64,000 nt of DNA from Neodontobutis hainanensis (GCA_024349245.1 JALDNG010000021.1:261501-325500), one strand, 5' to 3'; shown: positions 47,076-60,250, counted from the stretch's first letter. Notes: generated by a model from the letters alone, not told the origin. Numbers and translations are program-made.

Positions 47076-48350
47076 GCTCTGTGTGGGTGTCTGGTGATCG
47101 TTTTCTTTATCAAACTTTTTTATTGCTTGTTTATTTAAAAAGCGTGTTTAAACTGCTGCTGTGAAAGTGTGAATGAATGAAGCTTTGGCTGAAACACAGG
47201 CCACACACAGATTTTAGAGACGCATGAGGCTCTAATGTGTTTTACGACTGGGTAATGCAGTAATCTATATTGTGCTCATTGAGAAATTCAACACTTGACT
47301 CTTGTCATTCTGCCCTGGCTTTGCTTTAAGGCCCTTCATGCTGATTGGTTAAACAGAGTCATGTGAGCGCTGCATCCATCAGTTTTTATTTAAAATCACA
47401 CCAAATGAAACAGAAAAAGCACAAATACACTTTTAAATAAATACATTTGGATTTATTTAAAGTAATACGCTAAAGTCAGTGTTCTGATTAAGAAGCAGGA
47501 CCAGCCTTTGGGTCATTAAAGTAAAGGCTTTTAATCAGAAAACATAAAGAGTAAATTAAGTGCATGTGATGTTAAAATATGTATCTGTGCTAAATATACA
47601 ACAGCTTATAGTTATTAATGAATGATGCACAATGAGGAACCCTCAGAGGGAGCTTCATTTCCACACAACCTAAATTCATTATTTATCCGAGAGAGGGAAT
47701 AAATTGTCGCTGCTGGCCTTGGACTGAACTGGAGCTGGTAAAAAATGCACCGCAGCGAAGAGGAGCCGGTTTAATGATTGCATTTGGGTTAGAAGAGGAG
47801 GAAATAACGAGAGATGTGCCGAGACGAGGAACAGGGAGAAAAAAAGGAGCTTGAACGGGGTTTATTTGAAAGAAGAGTGAGGGAGAAATAAAGAAGCAGA
47901 GATGTGTTGTACCCTGAACCAGAGCCTTTCATTCAGGCTGATGTACGTGAGGAGAATTCATACAGACGCCCTGGTCGTCTGAAGACAGTTGTACTAATAC
48001 AGGTTTAGTTTGTACGCGTTTGTTAAAAATCCCTGCTGCAGTGAAAAAGATCCATATAAGATCATTTCTGAGGTCTATCCGTCTAAAGTACATAGTCTGC
48101 ATGGTTTTCCTGATCTTAGTAGTTTTTTTATGGTCTGTTGTTCTGGCTGAATGCTTGTGTGTGGGGGACCTGTTCTCAGGTAACTCTGAACTCTGACCCT
48201 GAAGCTGCAGGTCATGCTGTTGCTGTGAACATGGATCTGATGATGCCTTAAATAGAAACAGGCTCATAAATGTCCAACACTAATATAACGTATATCCATA
48301 ACACACCACATCCTTTTCATTTGTCCTCCCAAACACGAGCCTCCTCCTCC

Positions 48351-48662
48351 TTCGCTCTGTTCACTCACAGAAAGAGAGGGAGAGACAGACGCTCGCTGAA
48401 AGAGACCGACTCAGACCCGACGCTCTCAGTCCACACGCAGCTCTGAGCCTGCCGCTCCAACCAAACACTCGAACAAAGCACCTTACCTGAAGCCTTCACA
48501 GGATTTACACGACTGAGATTCTTACATTCAGCACATTTTGAAAAGGTTTATTCTTTTTCTGGACTTGAACTTGGACTAGATTTGAATTCCCTTCAAACTG
48601 GATTTACTCACTGTTCAATATTAACAGCATCTTTTTGGATTAATTTTGAAGTGAGTCCAAAG
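48351..48662 (+). promoter_or_regulatory. Probable 5' UTR / promoter-proximal region of the semaphorin gene
   Basis: Purine-rich agaaagagagggagagacagac followed by CpG-richer sequence, leading into the ATG at 48663. An upstream ATG-containing frame (48582) overlaps the start region. The transcription start is not defined. Confidence 0.4.
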
Positions 48663-48768
48663 ATGGGGACTGGACGGAGACTAGTCCTGGTCCTGGTTTT
48701 GAGCCAGGTCTGGACTTTGACGGAGGCAGGGAGAGCATCTCAGCCCAGACTTCAGCTCTCGTACTCAG
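48663..48768 (+). CDS. Class 3 semaphorin, first coding exon (signal peptide), 5' part only
   Basis: The exon encodes 35 residues plus one base: MGTGRRLVLVLVLSQVW, then TLTEAGRASQPRLQLSYS, ending at a strong donor (tcag/gtaagg). A hydrophobic signal peptide followed by PRLxLSY at a phase-1 exon end is the pattern of secreted class 3 semaphorins, axon-guidance ligands that signal through neuropilin and plexin. The sema domain, plexin-semaphorin-integrin module and Ig domain are not in the window. Linkage to slc26a6 and wdr6 fits the human 3p21 semaphorins (SEMA3B, SEMA3F, SEMA3G), but one short exon cannot decide the paralogue. The match rests on a short motif plus synteny. Confidence 0.62.
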
Positions 48769-49127
48769 GTAAGGTTTATTTACCTGGAAGTCTGGAGGGT
48801 CTAGTTCTGGTTTAGTCCTGATATTTAGACAGGGTTCAGACCTGGTTTTTGTTCTGGAAGGGTTTAGTCCTGGTCTGGAGCTTTTTTATTCATGATTCAG
48901 ATTCAAGCCTCATTCATGTTTTTTACATTTTCTCCATTTTTATCTTGTTTTTGTCTTGGTGGTTCAGTTAATGATTGAGTCCTGGTTTAGAGCTGGTCTC
49001 AGGAGGATTCTGTCCTGTTTTAGTCCAGAGTTCAGTTTTGGTTTGGTCCTGTCATTGTTCTTAATCCTGATTGTTTAGTTCTAGTTTGATACAGATTTAG
49101 TCCTGGGTCTGGTCCAGACTTTCAGGT

Positions 49128-49255
49128 GAAAGCTCCAGGACTAACAGCTGCTCTTTGGTCTTGGTCCTGGACCAAACTGGACCAAGACCGAGACCAGACG
49201 GGTTCATTTGTGAAAGACAGTCTGGAGATAGTTCAGACTTTAGACCAAATGCTTG
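49128..49255. repeat. Dispersed repeat copy A (pairs with 60045-60250)
   Basis: Shares aacagctgctctttgg, ggtcctggaccaaactgga and ggttcatttgt with the copy at 60 kb. It has an internal palindrome ggtcttggtcc ... ggaccaagacc. Confidence 0.8.
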
Positions 49256-52200
49256 TATTTTTCATTTTCTTTTGTTACAACCTCAGCTTTCACACACTGT
49301 ACATTTATTATTCCTCTCATCGCTGTCTGTTCCACGTTTCTTGGCCGTTGCAGAAACATCTCTTCTGCGTCGGTTCAGAGACGCTGCTGTCAGATCTCAC
49401 CTCTCACTCAGAGCTCATTACACCTCTGTCTTATTGGCTTCACACCAGCGTTTCTGCCTGTGTTCAGTTCATCCTCATTTGTCTGCTTTCACCGTCGAAG
49501 CCTTTGGGTTTGTTTCACAGATAAAGATATGGAAAAGTTTTAGATTTGAGTGATTATTGGTTACTTACACAGTTATATAAAGCACAATGTCCAGGACAAG
49601 TCTTTTGTAGATTGAGTTAGAACACAAAAGAGATGAACCTAAATGAACAGTGTGGAAGTTAAGAAGACAAATAAACTGTGCTATGGAGATAAAGTCAAGT
49701 CCTTACAGTGTTTCCCACATGACCCTCAAGGAAGGAGGCAGAAGTTCCACCAAATGCATCGTCGGTCCAGGCTTTGACACAAAATACTCGACAGTAAGGT
49801 TAAGTCAGATTAAATGTGCCGTACTGAGGGAAAGGTTTGGATCAGCTAATCACATTCAGCAGCCGGACCTGCACAGGGTTGAGCTGTTGGCCTAAGCTTT
49901 GTCAACATTGACTCAATGGCAAAAATATATTAAAATACACGAATAGAGAAAAGGGAAGCAAAGCGGTTACCCTCAAAGCTCTGAACTTTAGTTTGTCTTA
50001 GTGTTTTGTGATTTTTGTTGCGGCTAATTGGTCCAGTTTTCTTTAATAAGTGTCCAGCTGCTGTGTTGTTGTGGCGTTGGAGTTTAAGGGAAGTCGTTTT
50101 TGGTTACTGCACCTTTATTCTAGGCTCCAAGGCTCTGGACCAGGGCCCGAAGTGGGGCCAGTGGTCATCCTGGTTTGTTGCAGACTGACCACTGCTTTAA
50201 TCTGAAGTGACAGTCGACTGTCTTAGTGAGAAAATGACCTATTCTTTCTTTGAAGCCAGTGGGTATGTTTACTCCAGAAACTGCCCTCGCTCATGGTGCT
50301 GACATTAACTTCAAACATTACAGGGTTTAAAGAAGAAAACAATAAAGACAGTTCAGGTCGGTCTGCACACAATATAATTCCACAGCTGTCCTTCTCCGAT
50401 GGATGTTTTTGAAAGTCTGGGTCAAACAGGCTCTCAGTGAGGCTCTACCTCGTCTGGGTCCAACAGAGAAGAAGACAAAAGGCAGTTTAAACAAACCTGG
50501 GAGGAAAAGCATTTATTTTCATCACATGCAAAAAACGTGACCCATTGATATGTTTCCACTCAATGCACTCACTCCCATCATTGTCCGTTTGAGTTGCCAC
50601 CGAGGACACAACCTTCCGTCTGTTCCTGAAGGCTCAGTTCAATGAAGAGCTGTGGTTAATGTTGCATTAAGCCTTATTCACGCTCGTTACTTTGTGCTGA
50701 TTAAAGTAGTAATTACTCAGAACCTCCTGCAGTAAACCAGACCATGAGCGCTTCACTTTGTCCCTCAGCAGACGTCACAGCCCTTCCTTCTTTATCTGTA
50801 TCTTCCCCTAAACACTCGGGCTCTAACTGAATCGTCTGCAGTGATCGACTGAATGTGAGCCGTCACTTTGATGGATGACTCCAAACAGAGCCGTAACCTG
50901 CTCTGATAACGGCGCTCTGTCAGATCCCAGCGTTCGGAACTATTCAACTATTAATCTCAGCGTTCGACACGTCTTTTTGTCCCGCCGGATGTTTTAAAGG
51001 CACACAGAGCCCCCCTCGGGACTGACAATGGGTAACAGAGATATAATTACGTGGCACAAATCCCAGACTCAGATCAACAGCAGATGAATTATTTCTTTGG
51101 CTCGAGGCCGGTCTGTCGCTGCTGAAGCCAGAGCTTTGTGGCCAAAAACTGGAGCCAGACTCGACCAAATGAGATTATTAGAAGGATTAGGAGAAGCTTC
51201 TGAAAGTCTAAGCGCGATAAAACTGTGAAAAGGCAAGTAAAAAGAGCTCTCTCTAGAGTGTTTTGGCAAGTGTATTTAATCAGTTTAATCACAAGTTCAC
51301 AATAAAGAACAGTCTTCAAGCTTAATGATGATGAAGACAGAATATATATTTTAAATTAACCTAGAAGATCATTAAATTTAAATAATGACAAACTGCTTCT
51401 GACTAAAAAGCTGATTTCTCCTGCAAATGTGAAAAAGCTGTTCTCAGTTTCTGTTTTTCCTTTTCCCTCTGGCTCCGTTTACAGGGAATTTGGATTTTTG
51501 ACTTTTATTTTATTAAAACTACTCTCCTCCCTCATGTCTTCTTGTGGATAAAGGCTCACTTTGTTGTACGTCTGTGGTTCAGAGGCAGTTTATTCTGCAT
51601 CTGTCGCTGCTGCCCTCTCAAAATCCAACCCGACCCACAGAGACCAGACCTGGGCCACGCTGCCCTCAGCAGTTGTCTGTTTGGGAAAGTAAGAAAGACT
51701 GTAGGCCAGCGGTCCTCATAAAATGCAGCTTACTTTGTCTTGGAAGTCGTATGCTCTTCTGTCTTTTCCCCTTTACGAAGAAACTTTCCAAAGAGCTTTT
51801 AGAGCTTTTTGTAACAGGAATCATCTGAAAAAACAAGACCGTTAGACGTTATCCAGGCTTTATCACCAAATATTTTAATAAATTTCAGTTCTGAACAGAA
51901 GCTTTGTCCAATCACAACTCGCTTCTGGAAAAAAGAGTGCTCCCATTGGTCGACACTGATGTCAATAAGAAAGTCTGTCGAAAAAACAGAAAAGTCTTTT
52001 TACTGACGTTGAAGTCGGAGATAAAGGTTTACGCTAAGCTCTAAACTTCCTTTTTATAAAATGTATTAGTGTTTTGGAGGAAAAAACTTTTTTAATAAAA
52101 GAGAAGCAGGAGAAGTCCCTCTGCTGCTGCTGTTGGAGGAAAGTGGGTCTGAGACATTCATTTTGGTGAATCTCTCTGTTGTTGCTCTAATTTAAACTTA

Positions 52201-53334
52201 CTCCGCAGAGGAATGTCGACATTAGTTTAATCGATAAAAGAAGGGAAAGGGGACATTATTTAGACGAGCTGACTCCTCTGTGTCTGAGGGATATTTGAAC
52301 TTAACCTCTGTCACAAAAAACAGCAGCAAAGGCCACACGTTAGCCCCAGATGGAGGAGAAATGAGTCGGTTATGGATCAGGTTTGACTCTGGGATGCACA
52401 GCTCCAGAGTCTGAAATATCCTCTAATGACACTCACTAATGACTAATCGTCCGTCCTTGATTCTGATAGAAACCCCAGCAGCCATTTCCTGATCCATGTC
52501 ATGAGGCAGTAAACAACTTTCTAACGTTCAGCAGTAAAATGTCCCTTCAGCGTCGGTCTGTGTGGCACCAAGATATCATCTGAAAATGGCACTAATCTGC
52601 AGGAAATCCCTGGGAACATTAGTCCTATTAGACTCCAGTGTGGGCCGGAGCTGAATGTGGAGCTGTATTTGGATAATTTGGTCATTATTCCGAAGCACAG
52701 AGGTCTGAAGGTAAACGGCCTGGTGTTTTCTAAGTGTTTAAAGCTGTTTTTATTTCAGAAACAAACTTGTCTCAACAGACGCGTTATGTCAAAGGTTTGG
52801 ACTGTCTTTGTTCCTGGTTTGGTTTAAATGAGACTTATTCACTGACCGTAGTCGAAACTGAAACAAAGACAGCATTATTAATGACTTTTTGTGTTTTTAA
52901 TCCGTGCTGAGCAGTGAGGCAGTCGTGCCATTTCTGAATGAACTCTGGAGAACAGTGTTAAAAAAATCTGGACATGTTTTTCACTCAGTTTTACACAAAC
53001 TGTGAAAGATCCATGTGAGCTCTCCATTTAAAAGGGTTATCGTTGTAGAAGCCTTGAAGAAACCTGAAGGATTTGACTCGTTGCACTTCCCTTCCATCGA
53101 TTACTGCAGGGTCTTGTTTCTGACTCGACGAGGGTTTATCTCGTGTTCTGTTGAGGAACAGTCACCGGCAAACGCAGACTTACGATCAGTGTCGTCAGAG
53201 AATTTAACAAACCTGTTTTTAGAAAGAGTTGTTTGTGTTGAGTGTTAACCCTGTGTTACCCACTGTCTTCATTACATTAACGCCTTAGACCATAAAGATC
53301 TAGTTTCATTTAAAATATTGTTAAAACACCTGAG

Positions 53335-53455
53335 CACATTCACCTAGTTGAGCACATACCATATACTCGGGAGACCTGGGTTTGATTCCAGCTCAGGTCA
53401 TTCCTCTGTTTCCTGTCGGTCTGGATCTAGCTACTAAAGGCAAAAGGACAAAGCC

Positions 53456-53458
<3 letters not shown>
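53335..53458 (+). mobile_element. tRNA-derived SINE fragment
   Basis: Box B-like gggtttgattccagctc, then cattcctctgtttcctgtc, then taaaggcaaaagg, the order seen in a common fish tRNA-SINE. It runs straight into an (ata)n microsatellite at its 3' end. Confidence 0.65.
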
Positions 53459-53519
<61 letters not shown>

Positions 53520-53572
53520 TAATAATAAAAATAATAAAAATAATAATAAAAAAAATAATAATAAAAATAGTG
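53457..53572. repeat. (ATA)n trinucleotide microsatellite
   Basis: About 115 bp of ata units with interruptions near the right end, at the tail of the SINE. Poly-Ile/Leu/Tyr frames over it are artefacts. Confidence 0.95.
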
Positions 53573-54019
53573 CACCTACATCTATAAAAACATATATATT
53601 TTTTTCAAAACTCACATTTGAATCAAAACAAGCCTGTTTTTGAACAAGTCACAGAAAGAGACCGAGCCAAGGAGGACTACTTCTCTTTTCTAACGTTCGC
53701 TGAATAATGACCATGTGACCTCTGACTCAAGTGTCCTAAATATCCTGCTGACCTTACCTCCTTCTTTCACAGACTCTCACTGACTCAATGGAAACACCAG
53801 GTTCATTTTCTGGTTCAGACCTGGTTCAGACCTGGTTTAGTCCTGTTGAGGACTAGGGCTGTATTTGAAAGAAACTCCTAATGTAGGATATAGTGCACGG
53901 GCCTACTGACCTGCTAAATAAGAGGAAGGAAACCTGTAGGTCACCTGGGGGTCCAATCCAAATTCTGTCTAAATTTTACCGTCTGAGACCAGAGGAGAGG
54001 TGTGTGTCTCTAAACCCTA

Positions 54020-54705
54020 GCCCCTGGTTTAGACTCGGTTTAGTCCTAGTTTAGTCCTGGTTTAGTCCTGGTTTAGTCCTGGTTTAATCCTGGTTTAGTC
54101 CTGGTTTAATCCTGATTTAGTCGTGGTTTAGTCGTGGTTTAGTTCTGGTTTAGTCCTGGTCTTGTCCTGGTCTAGTCCTGGTTTAGTCCTGGTTTAGTCC
54201 TGGTTTAGTCCTGGTTTAGTCCTGGTTTAATTCTGGTTTAGTCCTGGTTTAGTCCTGGTTTAATCCTGGTTTAGTCCTGGTTTAGTCCTGGTTTAGACCT
54301 GGTTTAGTCCTGGTTTAGTCCTGTTGTAGACCTGGTTTAGTCCTGGTTTAGTCCTGGTTTAGTCCTGGTTTAGTCCTGGTTTAGTCCTGGTTTAATCCTG
54401 GTTTAGTCCTGGTTTAATCCTGGTTTAATCCTGGTTTAGTCCTGGTTTAGTCCTGGTTTAGTCCTGGTTTAATCCTGATTTAGTCGTGGTTTAGTCGTGG
54501 TTTAATCCTGGTTTAGTCCTGGTTTAATCCTGGTTTAGTCCTGATTTAGTCCTGGTTTAATCCTGGTTTAATCCTGGTTTAGTCCTGGTTTAGTCCTGGT
54601 TTAGTCCTGGTTTAGTCCTGGTTTAATCCTGGTTTAATCCTGGTTTAGTCCTGGTTTAGTCCTGGTTTAGTCCTGGTTTAGTCCTGGTTTAATCCTGGTT
54701 TAACC
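54020..54705. repeat. 11-bp minisatellite array (TGGTTTAGTCC), about 62 copies
   Basis: Tandem TGGTTTAGTCC with variants TGGTTTAATCC, TGGTTTAGTCG and TGATTTAGTCC. Its reverse complement is GGACTAAACCA, the unit that ends the array at 10.2-10.4 kb. Short precursors flank it near 53810-53850. Confidence 0.96.
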
Positions 54706-57700
54706 CTCTTTTTTCTGGTTTAAACCTTGTTTTTCGCTCTGCTTCAGTTTAAGTCTGGCTTTAGTCTTCAGTATTTGGTCATGTTTTGGACTGTCTCTGT
54801 GTTTCCAGCTGGTCCTCGTGTACAGTAGACCCTCCTGTTGTGGCTTATGTAACACTCTGTAATCACTTCCACACTCTTTTATTCCGACACAGCTTCATCA
54901 GAGCTGCCTGGACCACAACCAAACCACCACTAATGGGCTTTTAATTTGAAATCCAGTAATCCTGTTTTATTTAAGAAGCAACAGACTTTGATTTTGAGTT
55001 TATCTGTGTCAGGGTTACCACTGTTTTCTGGAAACAATATGAAGAGGATTATTTAAACTGCTGAAGAAACAATGGAACAAAACCTCTATACAAGGCAATA
55101 TTAAGAGAAAATGCAGAAGAAAATGTCTCTAAAGCAGTCGTAATGAAACTGTTTAACCCTCAGGTGTTGTTTCAATGGGATTCAACAGTTCAACAATCCA
55201 GCTTTTATTCTGAAGGGCCAGTGTTTAGTGAAATCCTCAGTGCCCACAGCAGCTCAGAGGACCAGACTTTGTGTCGATAGATCCACAGAAAACCCCTGAA
55301 GAACAAACTCACAAGGCTTCGACCGCTTCAGGTTCAGTCTGTTTAAAGCCAAAGAGGTTTACGTTTGTTGGAACGCTCAGTTGTTTCTTTGTCCCACCTG
55401 CCGCTTTAGTCACAAATTAGTAAAACCTATAGGATTAGCTTTTTAAAACTGTATGGAAATTTGCAGAAAATCCCAAACTGTCTGCGTCAAACACAACATT
55501 TATGTGGAGCTGCATTCATTCATCAATAAACCAACACTGAGCACATTATTCCACTCTTTCTTCTACTCATATCAGAGCCTTGTGTTCAGCCGTCCTGATG
55601 GAAGCTGTCGACCTTCAAATCCCTCTCACTGTAAACTCTGAAGCCGTCCTTTTATCCTCAGCTGTGTTTGTTCTCGAGGTTAAATGGGAACTACATTAAC
55701 AGTCTGTCCTGCTCCACAGCGGGCTTTAAACGAAGCTGTCATTTCAGGTTCATGAATCAAAGTCACAGGCTGCTTTAAGAGCTGCTTAAGGAAACACCAG
55801 GGACTGTTTAAAACTGACTGAAGGGAGTTCAAATGCAAAGTGTGCAAAACCCTGAACATTTCTGAGATTCTGACTCGGCCTGAACACACTCCATAGAGTT
55901 ACTCTGCTTTTTCAAAGTGTCACTTTTCTTACAGACTGCTTGGCGTATAAGTCACTCACATGTAAAGTATATTTTATTATAAAGCTCTTTCCATTCATCA
56001 TTTGCTTTTGAAATCCACAGAATGACCTCTGACCTCTGAGCGGTGGATTGTTTTAGCTTCTGTTGTTTGCTTGATGTAAATGAGTCTCTGAGGTCATTTA
56101 AATAGAAATGGGCCGGTTCAATCAGACAGAGATATAAACAGCTGCGGCCATTAAAAGAAACTGCATTTTCCTGGTTTTAATCGAATCAAATATTCAGGAG
56201 CTGCAGCTGAGACATGGTTGTTCTTCTCTGGCTTCATTTCAAACTAATGTGTCTCAGTGTTACACTTTGTCTTGTTTCCTGGAAAACGGCTCAAGAAAAT
56301 GAAGATTTAACAAAGCTGCGCTGGACTGGGTTAAATATTTCGACCATAGCTAAAACATAGTAACCATAGCAACCCATTGTAAAATGTCTCCCAAAAAAAT
56401 ACAAAGCCATAAATTACCATAAATTAGAGGTTTTAAAAATGTTGAATAAAATATGAAAAGCTGAAATTATTGCTGAATATTTGAATGATGCTAAAAAATA
56501 TGATGAAGCAATATATTTTTAAATAAGAAACATTGGAAAAAATGCACAAAAAACAAAATAGATAAAAAAAATTATAAATTATAATATGACACTTTTCTTT
56601 GAATTTAGAAAAATTACCACAAATTGCTGCAAACTTTAAGAAGTTTTGAGTTTAACTATACATATGAATGCTATTTCAGTGTCTATAAACTGTTTAGTAA
56701 GTAATTAATTGTTAATTACACATCTTTAATGCTTCCCAAGCATCTGACGAGATTCGACGAGACTCGATCAGGTTTTAACGTCTCATGTGACATTCTTATT
56801 ACAATGTGTTATTAGTCGATTAAACAGAACAGAAATGTAGGGCACTCCACATTTACCTTTTAACATTAATATTTAAGGTCGGTATCTCCGAGTTCTGCTG
56901 CGGGGCCCTCGTGTTCGGAGCGAGGCCCTGACCTGAGGCTCCTGGATAAACGTTACAGTGGGTTTATATAAAGAAGAAGAAAGTGTCCTCTGCGTCTGTA
57001 AAGCTCTAAAGTGTGATGGTGATATTAAAAGTCAAGTGTGGTTGCATTATTCATGACTCTCTGTGAAGTGAGGAAATGTAGGCCAGTGCTTTCCAGGCTC
57101 CACGTCCGTGTCAGGGTTATTTTCAGTTTTTCAAAAGCTGTCCATGTTTACTGTCACTGTCCCACACCGGTAGAATTTAAATACAGCTTTAATGTTTTTT
57201 ACTTTACAGAGAAAACCAGACAAACTGTGACTAATAACTGTGTTTTCTTTTAACTAAATAACACATAATATAATAAGAACACATGGAAGACATCCAACAG
57301 AGCCTTTTTTACCTTTTTTACCTGAAGCTGACTGAATCTTTTATGTGAGCATCTTTAAAACATAATCTTGTATTGAAATTAGCACCTGTTTTTTTATTTT
57401 AATACCCAACAAAGTGCCCAAGCAGTGCTGTCTTTTCTATTTTTCATTTTTTTCTAGATGTCGTCTAAAAACAGCTAAAACAAAGTAGCCGGTTCTCTTG
57501 TTAAAACACTTTATATTAACTTCATTTAAAGTTTTATTACCTGATATTTTCTCATGTCACAGTCCCGACCCCTGACCCCTGACCCCCCGACATCAGTCTC
57601 TGAGGTCAGACGGTGTGACCCTGCAATAATCTCCGTCTCGTCAAACATCGTGTGAATGAAATATTTCACTTTGCTTCGTTTTTTCTTGATGTTTTTTTTG

Positions 57701-58524
57701 TGCTGTTCGACTAAAGCCAGTGAAGGTCCTGGATCGGCAGGTTTAATTTAAATGGGGCTTTGCTTAAGAGTTACTGGAAACGCACGACAGATACAAAACT
57801 GATTTAAATGTAATGTGGTTTAAAGAAAACCCTGTTTGTCACTGAAAGACAGTCAGTAGTTTCAACAAACTAACTGTTAAAGCCTTACCTGCTGAACTTC
57901 CTGCAATAAATACAGAATATTTACATTTATTTTGACAACTATCTTAAATAACTGAGTATTTAAGTATAATGTCACGAGTGGATCGAGCTGCTCGATAAAA
58001 AACTCAACCTGAGTTGTTCTAAACGGTTCACAGGAGCTCGGGATAAAACTTCTGTACAACGTAAAGCCAACGTCATGATTAAGTAGTGCCGCCGATCCAG
58101 GACCTACACCGGGACAGACTCTGTTCAAAACGTCAAACAGAACCCAGCTTTAACGAAAGAAAGACTTTAAAGACGAAAGACGAAGATTTCTCCGATGGTC
58201 GGGTCGGGAGGGGTTAACCGCCTCGTAACACAAGAACTCCTGTACGATCTTTGGATGTAAAGCACGAAGAATACTGAATTACAACATGCTGAGATGTAAC
58301 GCTGGATATTTATGAAATGGAAGAAATGACAGCAGCATTTGTAAACTAGAAACAAGACTGGTTGGTTTTTCGTTGGTAAATATGGGTTTTGACACTTACG
58401 AAGCCAGTTATTATTTTAAGAGCTGAAAGATTTTGTAGCTTTTGTTTTATATTATAAATTCTTTCAATTGATGCAAAACTATGTGAAAAAAGTGCTGTGC
58501 ATTTATTTGTGCACGTGTTGATAA

Positions 58525-58883
58525 CAGTAAGTAAGTAAGTAAGTAATTTATTTATATAGCACTTTTCTCAGATAATTATCACAAAGTGCTTTACAACAGT
58601 GTTTTTACATGAAGTTTCCACTCACCCCATTCACCACCATTCACCCCTGGGGCAGACAGAGAGGGGGGCAGCCACACAAACGGCACTCAACCTTCTCCTA
58701 CCACCACCAAACACTCTACAGTCACACACATTCATACACCAGTGCTATGGACACTGGGAGCAAGGTGGGTTAAGTGTCTTGCCCAAGGACACAACGACAG
58801 TATGAACTGTGGGGCGAGCGGGAATCGAACCTACTACCTTCCGGTTGAAGGACGGCCGCTCTACCACTGAGCCACTGCCGCCC
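58525..58883 (-). mobile_element. Full-length tRNA-derived SINE, minus strand
   Basis: On the minus strand it starts gggcggcagtggctcagtgg (box A) and has ggttcgattcccgc (box B). A body with ccttgggcaagacacttaac follows. The tail reads agtgctatataaataaa, then (actt)n. The tail resembles L2-clade LINE tails. It appears complete from tRNA head to repeat tail. Confidence 0.9.
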
Positions 58884-58937
58884 ATAAAACTGATAAAGGA
58901 ACTTGCACAGTGTATGTCTGGCTTGAGCAGATGAAGC

Positions 58938-58981
58938 TCTTTGTTCAGAAGTGTTCAGAAGTGTTCAGAAGTGTTCAGAAG
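58938..58981. repeat. 11-bp tandem repeat (gttcagaagtg), four copies
   Basis: Four near-perfect copies head to tail. Confidence 0.9.
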
Positions 58982-59746
58982 CCGATGTTTGTGACGTGAA
59001 CCTCTTCCAACACAAACCTGTGTCTAAAGCTTCTGTGTTCATTCATCTCATGGTATTTTCCTTTTACAGTGTTAAACCGTTTTTCTGAAATGCCAGAAGA
59101 ACATCTGATATTCGTTTGACTTTTCCAGGCTGGTCTTTCCTATTATACTTGAGTTATTCTGCAGCAGCACATCTTCACCAGTTCTCAAATTTATAACTCG
59201 ATAATGTCTTTCCTCACGTTTATGACCTACAGCTATAATGAAGACTTTTATAAACGCTCTATGGACGATGAGGTGACATGAAAGCAGCAGTGGTCCGTGG
59301 CTCGTTTCTGGATGAGTCTGAGTCTAATCACAGCCGGCCCTGAAGATGGAGGACACAGTTACTCCTCAGGGCTTTGTGTCGTTAATATCAGAGAACTTCA
59401 GCCCACAGTCTGTAATTAACCAAAACTCTGCTTTAGATCACAGACTTTATTTCCCTCCAGTCTTCGTTTGCTCCAATTTAAGTCGCGGTCAATAAGATTT
59501 GGAGAGAAAAACTTCTCATTAGGTCAGCACTGTTTCAGTTAAACCTCAGGCGTTTTCAAGTGTTATTTATTTAAAGAAATTTAACCGAATTTAATCTGAG
59601 ACGTCTAAGACCGTTGTGCACCTGTGTATCAGGTGAGTTTGGACCAAGTTTTCAAAGTGAAATGACCTTCTATTTCAGTGACTTTGTGATCATTGACCGA
59701 GACAGAGTCATGTCTGACACCAGAGCGTATCAAGACCAAGGAACAG

Positions 59747-59979
59747 ACCAGGTCCAGACTCACAGAGGTCAGTGTTAGTCCAGTCTTAGACCAGGTCCAG
59801 ACTCACGGAGGTCAGTGTTAGTCCAGTCTTAGACCAGGTCCAGACTCACGGAGGTCAGAGTTAGTCCAGTCTTAGATCAGGTCCAGACTCACGGAGGTCA
59901 GTGTTTGAAGGAGACAGAGTTAGTCCAGTCTTAGACCAGGTCCAGACTCACGGAGGTCAGTGTTTGAAGGAGACAGAGG
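59747..59979. repeat. 43-bp minisatellite, five copies
   Basis: Copies begin at 59747, 59790, 59833, 59876 and about 59935 with accaggtccagactcac. The last two carry an added gaaggagacagag segment. The unit contains the cagtcttagaccagg words also seen in the 11-bp arrays. Confidence 0.93.
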
Positions 59980-60044
59980 AACTTTTCCTCCTGCTCTGTT
60001 TGCTCAAGACTTTCGGACTTTACTGTTTGGTCTGAAATCAAATG

Positions 60045-60250
60045 TTCAGGTGAAAGGTCCAGGACAAGGTTCAGAACGAACAGCTGCTCTTTGGCCTCGG
60101 TCCTGGACCAAACTGGACCAAGGTCCGGTTCATTTGTTAAAGAGAGTTTGGAGATTGTTCAGATTTTAGGCCAAATTTGTTTTTACTATTGTTGTAAGGC
60201 GACCTTGAGTGTCCAGAAAGGTGCGTTATGAAAAAATATTATTATTAAAT
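60045..60250 (+). repeat. Dispersed repeat copy B with an L2-like 3' tail
   Basis: Homologous to 49128-49255 up to about 60175. It is followed by ttgtaaggcgaccttgagtg and gaaaggtgcgttatg, then (att)n, which matches the 3' tail common to fish L2-type LINEs and their SINEs. Confidence 0.75.

Larger units (their letters stand above)
45641..48350. other. Intergenic between wdr6 and the semaphorin gene
   Basis: No supported coding sequence. It includes a candidate regulatory element at 45950-46100 and a short (gtgacctct)n tract at 47033-47075. Upstream control of the semaphorin gene is likely but not shown. Confidence 0.5.

Noticed and set aside
53393..53615. Poly-Leu/Ile/Tyr frames that look membrane-like
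   Set aside because: Translation of the (ATA)n microsatellite and adjoining SINE.
58800..58883. tRNA gene
   Set aside because: Box A and B are present, but the sequence continues into a SINE body and tail and does not fold into a standard tRNA with a clean 3' end. The same applies to 45245-45310 and 53340-53400.
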